A stretch of DNA of 33,267 bases from SLAN01 sp046545955 (lineage in GTDB: Bacteria > Spirochaetota > Spirochaetia > DSM-27196 > SKKC01): positions 1-33,267 of the forward strand of contig JBKGYS010000008.1 in NCBI GenBank assembly GCA_046545955.1. Direction: 5' to 3'. Below the pieces are notes generated by a model. It was not told the DNA's origin. It saw only the letters and a list, made by a program, of their open reading frames with translations, and made no database searches. Positions 1 to 7,169 of the stretch are shown here, in pieces; position 1 is the first letter of the stretch, and each line of letters opens with the position of its first letter. Both the position numbers and the translations under genes were made by a program.

Positions 1-1
1 A

Positions 2-931
2 AATGTCCGTCTCGACGAACGCGGTATCGTCACGGTCGAGCCGGTGGTTGTGGTTCAAAACGTAAACTACGAAACGGGCAATATCCGCTATAACGGGTCG
101 GTCATCGTCGAAGGCAGCGTTGCCGACGGCTTTGTCGTGGAGGCCGGAGGTGACCTGCAGATTGGAAAGGGCGTCGGTAAAGCGCGCCTTCGTTCCGGTC
201 GCAACCTGGTAATCAAAACGGGCATCAACGGCAAGAACGAAGGATATCTGGAATGCGGCGGGGATCTGTACGCACGATTCCTCGAAAGCTGCACCGCTCA
301 CGTGGAGGGTCACATCTTTGTCGAGGAGGCGATCATGCATTCGGAGGTTACCTCCGGCGGCAACTGCGTATTCAGTGGAAAGCGCGCGGAAATAATAGGC
401 GGGCGCGTCATTGCCGGTGGCAGTATCTGGTGCCGGAAAATGGGAAATGTCAACGAGGTCGGTACCCGGGCGGCGATCGGGGTTCCACCGCGTGTACTTC
501 TTGCCTACTACGAGGCGCGACGTGCTCTGTCCGAGGCCGAAGACCGCGTCGACAATGCCGAGGAGGCGCTTTCCAAGCTGGATAAGGCGGTCGAAGAAGG
601 CAAGCGCGACGAACGCATAGAGCGGGCACGAAAGCAACTGAAAACCGAGCTTCCCTCCTTGCGCGAAGCTCGACGACGGCTGCGACAGGAAGTCCCCGAC
701 CGTCGGGAGAAACTCGTTCCGGATCGGAACGCCATCCTGGTGGCCGAAGAATTACTATTTCCCGGGACGGTGGTAACGATCGGAACGCACGAGTACAGGC
801 CCTCGGGTGCCGGGTCGTACAAGACCATTCTTCATATGGGAACGAGCTCGATCGTAGAAACGGGGCTCGATCCTTACAGTCCACCGACGCTTACGTTCGA
901 CACTACGGATGGCGCGGCCGAAGACCGATAA
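2..931 (+). CDS. DUF342/FapA-family polymer-like protein, 5' end outside window
   Basis: The frame is open from the left edge, so the N-terminus is missing. The visible part begins with about 130 residues of short glycine-punctuated strands (GSVIVEGSV, GGDLQIGKGV, GGDLYARFLE, GGSIWCRK), the pattern of the right-handed beta-helix of DUF342. A charged coiled coil of roughly 80 residues follows (positions about 495-735, rich in E, A, R and K), then a short beta tail. This helix/coiled-coil order is typical of DUF342 (FapA) proteins, which are widespread in spirochaetes and other flagellated bacteria and whose function is poorly defined. No signal peptide can be judged because the start is absent. 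The next gene starts inside its 3' end or 4 nt after it, suggesting co-transcription. The family call is confident; the role is not. Confidence 0.85.
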   Translation, partial: NVRLDERGIVTVEPVVVVQNVNYETGNIRYNGSVIVEGSVADGFVVEAGGDLQIGKGVGKARLRSGRNLVIKTGINGKNEGYLECGGDLYARFLESCTAHVEGHIFVEEAIMHSEVTSGGNCVFSGKRAEIIGGRVIAGGSIWCRKMGNVNEVGTRAAIGVPPRVLLAYYEARRALSEAEDRVDNAEEALSKLDKAVEEGKRDERIERARKQLKTELPSLREARRRLRQEVPDRREKLVPDRNAILVAEELLFPGTVVTIGTHEYRPSGAGSYKTILHMGTSSIVETGLDPYSPPTLTFDTTDGAAEDR

Positions 932-1934
932 TAGGATGGAAGGAAAAACTCAATTGGACAGCGGCACCGTCGATGAAATCCGAGCGTATATCCCTGATAT
1001 AATTCGCGAGCAATACCCGGTACAGTTCTGGTCTATGCAGGAGCACGGAGGCTACCAGAACTGGGTGTATCAGGTAACGTGCTACGGTCGACCGATAATT
1101 CTTCGCGTTACACCGGCAAGTCACCGGTCGTTGACTCAGCTGAAGGCCGAGCTGACTATAGTGAACGCATTGCGACAACGAGGCATTCGCGTCGCAGCAC
1201 CGATGCGGTTATCCGGCATTCCGACGATAAATCGTGTAAGGCTTCGAAGAAACACGTACTTCATTATTCTGTTCGAGACAGCACCGGGATCGACATGGAG
1301 CGAGTATCCGCAGCGCGAGGAGGATTTCTTCGAGGCGGGACAGATTCTTGCCCGCATTCATGCGGAGACCGAGCATATTCCAAGCGCGTTCGAACGACCG
1401 AGATGGGACGAGAATCATTACATTCGCATTGCGAAACGGGCGATCCCCCGCGAGAAGCGATGGGTTCTCCACAAAATGAACGAGCACATCGAAAAACTGC
1501 GCGAATACGACGAAACGCCCGGAGAGTTTGGACTCGTACACGGAGATTATCAATTCGCGAATATGCTCTACTCACCCGAGGGGATAACCGTAATTGATTT
1601 CGACGAGGTCGAGTACCATTGGCATATCTACGATCTGGCGGTATACATCTTTTATTATCTGCTCGGCAGCGATCCCTCTTCAATCGATGTGGAAGCGAAC
1701 CGCATCGTCTGGCGAAGACTTCTGCAGGGATACGAGAGCGAACGGCGGCTTCCGGCTCGCCTGAGTGAGCGGTTGCCCGAGTTTCTGAGGTTGCGGGAGT
1801 TCATGCTCTATAGTTCCCTCTACGCAAGCCTTCCACGAAGAACGTGGGGAGAGTGGCAGAAGACCTACGTTGCGGAAACCGAACGTCGGCTCAAAGCGGG
1901 AAGGCCTTTCGTGGAGACCGAACGCCTTATGTAA
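909..1934 (+). CDS. APH-fold kinase (aminoglycoside phosphotransferase/RdoA-like family)
   Basis: A protein of 341 residues if started at ATG 909, or 332 at ATG 936. The first overlaps the upstream gene by 23 nt, the second leaves 4 nt; neither has a strong ribosome-binding site, so the start is unresolved. The catalytic loop is clear: LVHGDYQFANM (H211-G-D213 to N218), followed by the metal-binding segment VIDFDE (D230/D232) and a helical C-terminal lobe. The order is that of the choline/aminoglycoside/homoserine kinase-like superfamily. Length and overall shape suggest the RdoA/YihE or HSK2-like side of the family, which phosphorylates small molecules or proteins, but the substrate cannot be read from the sequence. 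Nothing indicates an antibiotic-resistance gene: codon use and GC resemble its neighbours and no mobile element is near. Confidence 0.85.
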   Translation: MARPKTDNRMEGKTQLDSGTVDEIRAYIPDIIREQYPVQFWSMQEHGGYQNWVYQVTCYGRPIILRVTPASHRSLTQLKAELTIVNALRQRGIRVAAPMRLSGIPTINRVRLRRNTYFIILFETAPGSTWSEYPQREEDFFEAGQILARIHAETEHIPSAFERPRWDENHYIRIAKRAIPREKRWVLHKMNEHIEKLREYDETPGEFGLVHGDYQFANMLYSPEGITVIDFDEVEYHWHIYDLAVYIFYYLLGSDPSSIDVEANRIVWRRLLQGYESERRLPARLSERLPEFLRLREFMLYSSLYASLPRRTWGEWQKTYVAETERRLKAGRPFVETERLM

Positions 1935-2018
1935 GCCGCAGACCGCACAGCGACGGCTCCACGGGAAACACCATCGATATAGAACAAAGGTCGCGGCATG
2001 TTCCTTCGCGATAAGGCG

Positions 2019-2048
2019 CTTTAGCGCAGCTGAGGTTTTGTGCTAAAG
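2019..2048 (+). repeat. Inverted repeat / potential RNA hairpin upstream of EF-G gene
   Basis: Arms CTTTAGCGCA (2019-2028) and TGTGCTAAAG (2039-2048) form a 10-bp stem with one G-U pair around a 10-nt loop. No T-tract follows, so it is not a standard terminator. It lies 66 nt before the EF-G start codon and could be a leader structure, an operator, or a remnant of a terminator for the upstream pair. A second small palindrome, ATACATTGTAT, lies at 2075-2085. Confidence 0.4.
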
Positions 2049-2114
2049 TTCGGCCCGCTTAGCGAATCTCATACATACATTGTATCGAATACACGGACTG
2101 TAGTCGGAGTTTAC

Positions 2115-4145
2115 ATGAACGTAACAAAACGAAGAAACATCGGTATTATGGCTCACATCGATGCCGGAAAGACCACGACCACCGAGCGGATTCTCTATTA
2201 CACGGGGAAAAGCCATCGCATCGGTGAGGTTGATTCGGGAAGTGCGACCATGGACTGGATGAGCCAGGAGCAGGATCGTGGCATTACGATCACGAGCGCG
2301 GCGACGACCTGTTTCTGGAAAGAGCATCAGATTAACATTATCGATACACCGGGACACGTCGATTTTACCGCCGAGGTGGAGCGCAGCCTTCGGGTCCTCG
2401 ACGGTGCGATCGCGATTTTCGATGCGGTCGGCGGGGTGGAGCCACAGAGTGAAACTGTGTGGCATCAGGCCGACAGCTACGAAGTTCCGCGTATTGCCTA
2501 TGTGAACAAGATGGACCGCGTCGGAGCGGATTTCTCGATGGTGCTCGACGATATGCGGAAGAAACTGGCGGCAAACCCTGTCGCCATGCAGGTCCCGATC
2601 GGCAGCGAGGACCGCTTCGTGGGAGCGATCGATCTTCTGTCGATGGAAGAGCTCTACTGGGATCGCGAGAGCCTCGGATTCGAAATGACGCGCAAGCCGC
2701 TGTCCGACGAGCATCGCGAGATAGCCGAGCAGTGGCGCGAAAAATTGCTCGACGCGGTCACCTCTTTCTCCGACGAGCTCACCGAGCAATACCTCGAGGA
2801 GGGAAGCGTTGCGCTCGAAGACCTTCTCGCGGTCATTCGCGAGCAGACGATCGCGCGAACGCTTGTTCCGGTGTATTGCGGAGCATCGTTGCGCAATATG
2901 GGGGTACAGCCGCTGCTCGATTCGGTTGTGAACTTCCTGCCGGCCCCGGAAGAGCTTCCCGCGATCGTCGGCCATCATGCCAAGGATGAGTCCGAAGTGG
3001 CCGTCGAACGGTCCGCCGACGGCAAGCCCCTCGCGCTGGTGTTCAAGATTCAGAGCGACAAGGAAAGCGGTACGCTGTCGTTCATACGGGTTTACTCGGG
3101 CAAGTTCAAGGCAGGTACGGCGGTGCATAACATCGACAAGAAAAAGAAGGAACGCTTTAACCGGCTCCTTCGTATGCACGCGGCGCGAAGCGAGCAGCTG
3201 CAGGAAGTGGTCGCAGGCGATATTGCGGTGGTCGTAGGCCTGAAGTTCGCGCAGACCGGAGACACAATCGGGTCACCGGACTTTCCCGTTATCCTCGAGC
3301 GAATGCACTTTCCCGAGCCGGTCATTTCGGTCGCCATCGAACCGAAATCCTTAAGCGAACGCGAGAAGATGAAGCAGGTCTTATCCACGTTGAGCCTCGA
3401 GGATCCGACGTTTTTCTCCCACGAAGACGAGGATACTGGGGAGCTCATTATCCGGGGAATGGGGGAGCTTCATATAGACGTACTCGTGACGCGCATGACT
3501 CGCGATTTCGGTGTGGACGCAAAAGTTGGAAAACCGCAGGTCACCTACCGCGAGAGTATAAGCCGGGCTTCGATTTACACCGCCGAGTTCCATCGCATAA
3601 TCGCAGGCAAAGAGAATAACGCGGAGATTACGCTCAAAGTGGAGCCGCTCGAGCGTGGCAGCGGAAATGTGTTCAAGTCAGAAGTTTCTAAAGACCAGCT
3701 CCCGCCTTCGTTTCAGGATGCAGTACGCCGCGGCGTCGAGGGCGCATTTTCCTCGGGAATCGTTATGGGATACCCGGCGATCGATATCGGAGTAACGCTG
3801 GTCGACGCGTCCTACGACGAAGCAACGGCAACGGAGTTCGCCTACGAGGCGTGCGCGTCGCAAGGCTTCGACGAGGCCTGCGAAAAGGCCGAGCCGATTA
3901 TGCTCGAGCCGATTATGAACGTGGACATCATGTGTCCAAGCGAGTTCATGGGGGATGTCATCCAGGGGCTGACAACTCGAGGTGGCGTCGTGCACAGTGT
4001 CGAAAATAAGCCGAGCGTCGAGCATATACGAGCGACCGCGCCCCTCGCGGCGATGTTCGGTTATTCGACTTCGTTGCGCAGCATGACCCAGGGCCGAGGC
4101 ACCTACGGCATGGAGTTCAGCCACTTCGAGAAGAAACCCGACTGA
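2115..4145 (+). CDS. fusA: Elongation factor G family GTPase (spirochaetal EF-G paralogue)
   Basis: 676 residues starting at ATG 2115, chosen because GGAG (2106-2109) lies 5 nt upstream; an in-frame GTG at 2040 would add 25 residues not seen in the family. All G motifs are intact: P-loop AHIDAGKT (13-20), switch I RGITIT (Thr58), DTPGH (77-81) and NKMD (131-134). EF-G domains II-V follow, ending in FSHFEKKPD. The start of domain IV is odd: where translocating EF-Gs carry a basic HK-x-QSGG-x-GQ loop, this protein reads FHRIIAGKENNAEITLKV, so the loop that reaches the decoding site is shortened and rewritten. Spirochaetes are known to split EF-G work between a translocation form (spdEFG1) and a recycling form (spdEFG2). 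This gene belongs to that general group, but I cannot assign which without alignment. An EF-G-II-type gene follows after 160 nt. Confidence 0.93.
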   Translation: MNVTKRRNIGIMAHIDAGKTTTTERILYYTGKSHRIGEVDSGSATMDWMSQEQDRGITITSAATTCFWKEHQINIIDTPGHVDFTAEVERSLRVLDGAIAIFDAVGGVEPQSETVWHQADSYEVPRIAYVNKMDRVGADFSMVLDDMRKKLAANPVAMQVPIGSEDRFVGAIDLLSMEELYWDRESLGFEMTRKPLSDEHREIAEQWREKLLDAVTSFSDELTEQYLEEGSVALEDLLAVIREQTIARTLVPVYCGASLRNMGVQPLLDSVVNFLPAPEELPAIVGHHAKDESEVAVERSADGKPLALVFKIQSDKESGTLSFIRVYSGKFKAGTAVHNIDKKKKERFNRLLRMHAARSEQLQEVVAGDIAVVVGLKFAQTGDTIGSPDFPVILERMHFPEPVISVAIEPKSLSEREKMKQVLSTLSLEDPTFFSHEDEDTGELIIRGMGELHIDVLVTRMTRDFGVDAKVGKPQVTYRESISRASIYTAEFHRIIAGKENNAEITLKVEPLERGSGNVFKSEVSKDQLPPSFQDAVRRGVEGAFSSGIVMGYPAIDIGVTLVDASYDEATATEFAYEACASQGFDEACEKAEPIMLEPIMNVDIMCPSEFMGDVIQGLTTRGGVVHSVENKPSVEHIRATAPLAAMFGYSTSLRSMTQGRGTYGMEFSHFEKKPD

Positions 4146-4252
4146 CAGACGGTGCAATCACCACATACCGTTTCACCGCCTTGCCGGCGGTTCGACGGAC
4201 CGCAAAAGCCGCGATTACGCGTCAAGTACGTCCGACCGGCGACGGTTATTCG

Positions 4253-4282
4253 TTGACAGCGCGAAATTTCCAGGCGTATGAT
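4253..4282 (+). promoter_or_regulatory. Sigma-70-type promoter for the EF-G-like gene
   Basis: A perfect -35 TTGACA (4253-4258) and a 5/6 -10 TATGAT (4277-4282) are separated by 18 nt. Transcription would start near 4289, giving a leader of only about 17 nt that carries GGAGG (4296-4300) 5 nt before ATG 4306. The second EF-G gene can therefore be expressed independently of the first. Confidence 0.7.
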
Positions 4283-4305
4283 CGTTCGAAAAGCTGGAGG
4301 CGCTT

Positions 4306-6384
4306 ATGGGTGTATCAACTGACAGAATACGAAACGTTGCCGTTGCCGGACACGGGTTCACCGGCAAGACGACACTCTTTGAACAGCTGCTGTTCACCGC
4401 GGGAAAGATCGACGATCCACAGACGGTGGCAAGTGGTCGCACAGTAAGCGACTATTCCGACGAGGAACGGCAGCATGGATCGAGCATGCACACCGTTCTC
4501 GCGAGCATGGAATGGAACGGAAGCAAAATAAACCTGCTCGATACTCCCGGGACATCCGACTTTATCGGGGAAGTAGTAGCCGCATTTCGTGCCTGCGAGA
4601 GTGCACTTATGGTTGTTGACGGTCGTGAGGGCGTACAGATCGAAACCATAAAGCTGTGGCGCAGACTCGACAACCGAAACAAGCCGCGATCGGTGTTTAT
4701 TTCATATATGGACGACGCGAAGGCCGATTTCAGCGCGGCACTCGAGGACTTGCAGACGAAGTTCGAAAAGCCACTCGTGCCTGTTGTCGTACCGGTGGGA
4801 AGCGGCGATAGCTTCAAGGGCGTGGTAGACCTTGTAAACAACAGATTCTATCAAGCCCCGGGACACGATAAGCGCGAATCGGGGGCGGAGGTCCCGGAGG
4901 ACGTTCAGAGAATCGTTGAGCAGTATAGGCCGCTCATGATCGAATCCGCTGCCGAGGGCGACGACGAGTTAACCGAAAAATACTTAACCGAAGAAACGCT
5001 TTCCGACGAGGAGGTGCGTCGAGGCCTCATGGAAGGTCTTCGCGACAACCGCGTCGTTCCGGTTCTCTGCGGAGCGGCGACCTCAGGGAGCGGAACGGCG
5101 GCGCTTCTGGATTTCCTCGTGAACGAGGCACCTAACCCCGCCGAGGCACAGGAACACGCGATCGACGAAGAAGGAAACGAAGAGAGTGTTACCGTGAGCG
5201 CCGAAGGCGACTTTTCCGGTTTCAGCTTCAAAACCATGATCGATCAGTTTTCCGGAAAACTGAGCTTCTTTAAGGTGGTAACCGGGCGGCTCGCCGCCGA
5301 CAGCGATTTGTGGAACCCTCGCGAAGGAAAGAAGGAGAAAACGAGTAAGGTCTTCACTGCGCTCGGCAAGAAACTCGAGGAGGTAGACGAGCTGCCCGCC
5401 GGCGATATCGGCATTCTAACTAAATTGCAGACCGTCCATACCAACGACACGCTGTGCGCGCACAACTGCCGATACACCTATAAGCCGTTGGCGCTTCCTC
5501 AGCCCGTTTACTCGGTGGCCATTGCAGCGGGGAGCAAAAAGGATGAAGACAAACTCTCCGCGGCGCTTCAGCGGATTACCGAAGAGGATAAAACAATTCA
5601 GCTTACCCTGGATCCGGAAACCGGCGAGTCGGTACTCTCGGGAATGGGGGAAATGCACATTAATCTTATACTCGAGCGCATTCGCGAAAACCAGAAAATT
5701 GAAGTTCAGACGAGTATTCCCAAGGTTGCCTACCGCGAGACGATCACAAAACCGGCCGACGCTGTGTACCGCCACAAGAAGCAATCCGGAGGCCACGGGC
5801 AGTTCGGCGAGGTATCGATTCAGATCAAACCACTCGAGCGCGGTCGGGAATACGAGTTCGAGAATGCAATCCGCGGCATGGCGGTAAGCAAGGGCTTTGT
5901 GCCGGGCATCGAGAAAGGACTGAAAGAGGCGATGTCGGAAGGTATTATCGCGGGATTCCCAGCGGTGGATATCGGAACTACGCTCGTCGACGGCAAGGAG
6001 CATCCGGTAGACAGCTCGGAAATGGCCTTTAAGATGGCGGCCAAGGGTGCGATGCGTGACGCCATGCAGAAGGCAAAACCGGTGTTGCTCGAACCGGTAA
6101 TGGATCTGCTCGTGTTTATCGACGAGCAGTATCTCGGGGATGTGCTTAGCGACCTGAGCAGCCGGAGAGGACGCGTCCAGGGACAGGAAAACCTCGGCGG
6201 CGGAATTATCGAGGTTATTGCTCAAGTCCCACAAGCGGAACTCTTGCGATACGCGACCGACTTACGTTCCATCACAAGCGGTACAGGAAGCTTCGAGATG
6301 ACCTTCAGCCACTATTCACCGGTGAGTGGAAAGGTCGCCGACGATATCGTTAAACAGGCGCAGGAGGAAAGCGCGAGCGCGTAG
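4306..6384 (+). CDS. EF-G-like translational GTPase family protein (EF-G-II type) with altered G motifs
   Basis: 692 residues; ATG 4306 has GGAGG 5 nt upstream. The whole EF-G length is present. The P-loop GHGFTGKT (15-22) is intact, but other nucleotide-binding motifs depart from consensus: switch I has HGSSM (57-61) instead of RGIT, the G3 motif is DTPGTSDF (79-86) with Thr83 where the catalytic His of DTPGH normally sits, and the guanine-specificity motif NKMD is SYMD (133-136). Domain IV, in contrast, keeps the classical tip RHKKQSGGHGQFGEV, and the C-terminus has the usual SGTGSFEMTFSHY. This fits the EF-G-II group, paralogues present in many bacteria beside the translocase and of poorly defined role; some members bind GTP without ribosome-stimulated hydrolysis. 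Its stop is 14 bp from the convergent trmB stop. The family call is firm; activity is uncertain. Confidence 0.92.
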   Translation: MGVSTDRIRNVAVAGHGFTGKTTLFEQLLFTAGKIDDPQTVASGRTVSDYSDEERQHGSSMHTVLASMEWNGSKINLLDTPGTSDFIGEVVAAFRACESALMVVDGREGVQIETIKLWRRLDNRNKPRSVFISYMDDAKADFSAALEDLQTKFEKPLVPVVVPVGSGDSFKGVVDLVNNRFYQAPGHDKRESGAEVPEDVQRIVEQYRPLMIESAAEGDDELTEKYLTEETLSDEEVRRGLMEGLRDNRVVPVLCGAATSGSGTAALLDFLVNEAPNPAEAQEHAIDEEGNEESVTVSAEGDFSGFSFKTMIDQFSGKLSFFKVVTGRLAADSDLWNPREGKKEKTSKVFTALGKKLEEVDELPAGDIGILTKLQTVHTNDTLCAHNCRYTYKPLALPQPVYSVAIAAGSKKDEDKLSAALQRITEEDKTIQLTLDPETGESVLSGMGEMHINLILERIRENQKIEVQTSIPKVAYRETITKPADAVYRHKKQSGGHGQFGEVSIQIKPLERGREYEFENAIRGMAVSKGFVPGIEKGLKEAMSEGIIAGFPAVDIGTTLVDGKEHPVDSSEMAFKMAAKGAMRDAMQKAKPVLLEPVMDLLVFIDEQYLGDVLSDLSSRRGRVQGQENLGGGIIEVIAQVPQAELLRYATDLRSITSGTGSFEMTFSHYSPVSGKVADDIVKQAQEESASA

Positions 6385-6398
6385 ACGCGGCTCATTTC

Positions 6399-7169
6399 CT
6401 ATTTCTGAAATTGATAATAAAACTCACTTACCGTGTGCCCCTTCGAAAGCCCCTTGCTCTCGAAGGCGGTACGCGGCCTCCACGTGCGGGGCACGCTCTT
6501 TCGCGGGTCACGTTGCGCGGGCTCAACGTTTGTGTAGTTTTCGTGCTCGTCCAGCTTCTTCGCTATGTGCTCGGCGTAGTCGTCCCAATCGGTGGTTATA
6601 TACAGGAAGCCTCCTGGTTTGAGACAAAACGCGACAAGATTCAGAAACGTCGTCTGAACGAGACGGCGTTTGTGGTGCTTTTTCTTTGGCCACGGGTCGG
6701 GGAAAAACACGTGAACAGCATCGATCTCGCTCTCCCGGAGACCCCGCTCGAGAACCTCTATCGCATCACGGCGAACAATACGCACGCCGGAAAGATTTCG
6801 ACGCTCGATTTCTGAAAGCAGCTTCCCTACCCCGGGAGGATAGACTTCCGACCCGAGTACGCAGGTATCCCGATGTTGCTCGGCATATTCGGCGGTTGCA
6901 TATCCCATGCCGAAACCGATCTCGAAAACTTTGCGTGCACAGGGGCGCTGAAACTGGTCGAAAAGGGAAAACTCCGCCGCTCCATGCGTGTCATCGGCAC
7001 CGCTAAGATCGAGAACGTACGTATCCGACAGCCGCTCTATGGCGCTGCGATGAAGCCTGTTAAGCCGCGCACGTCGAAACACGAAGCTTCGAACCGAGCG
7101 CGCTTCCCCGAGGGGTATACGCGAGGAATGAGAGTGCGACACATCCCGGTTTGCCGTTTGATCACGCAT
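6399..7169 (-). CDS. trmB: tRNA (guanine-N7-)-methyltransferase TrmB
   Basis: 256 residues. It transfers a methyl group from S-adenosylmethionine to N7 of G46 in the tRNA variable loop. Visible motifs are the SAM-binding FEIGFGMGYA (residues 82-91), the acidic loop GSEVYPPGV, and the family signature FFPDPWPKKKHHKRR (155-169), followed by LKPGGFLYITTDW. The N-terminal 70 residues are basic and less conserved, a little longer than in E. coli. Its start overlaps the 3' end of ptsP by 8 nt, indicating translational coupling, and it is the last gene of the mfd-ptsP-trmB set. All three tRNAs in this window have a G at the variable-loop position that could be its target, though this is not specific evidence. 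Confidence 0.95.
   Translation of the reverse strand: MRDQTANRDVSHSHSSRIPLGEARSVRSFVFRRARLNRLHRSAIERLSDTYVLDLSGADDTHGAAEFSLFDQFQRPCARKVFEIGFGMGYATAEYAEQHRDTCVLGSEVYPPGVGKLLSEIERRNLSGVRIVRRDAIEVLERGLRESEIDAVHVFFPDPWPKKKHHKRRLVQTTFLNLVAFCLKPGGFLYITTDWDDYAEHIAKKLDEHENYTNVEPAQRDPRKSVPRTWRPRTAFESKGLSKGHTVSEFYYQFQK

Noticed and set aside
909..1934. Aminoglycoside-resistance gene
   Set aside because: Only the general APH-fold motifs are present; composition matches the chromosome and no mobile element is near, so no resistance claim is justified.
2040..2114. GTG 2040 start for the EF-G gene
   Set aside because: It adds 25 residues absent from EF-G, has no ribosome-binding site and begins inside the leader hairpin.
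2043..3179. Long open frame on the minus strand inside the EF-G gene (378 codons)
   Set aside because: It lies fully antisense to a clear EF-G; composition (His/Arg rich) and absence of motifs mark it as a shadow of GC-rich codons.
5416..6234. Open minus-strand frame of 272 codons inside the EF-G-like gene
   Set aside because: Antisense to domains III-V of a real gene, with no recognisable domain or ribosome-binding site.
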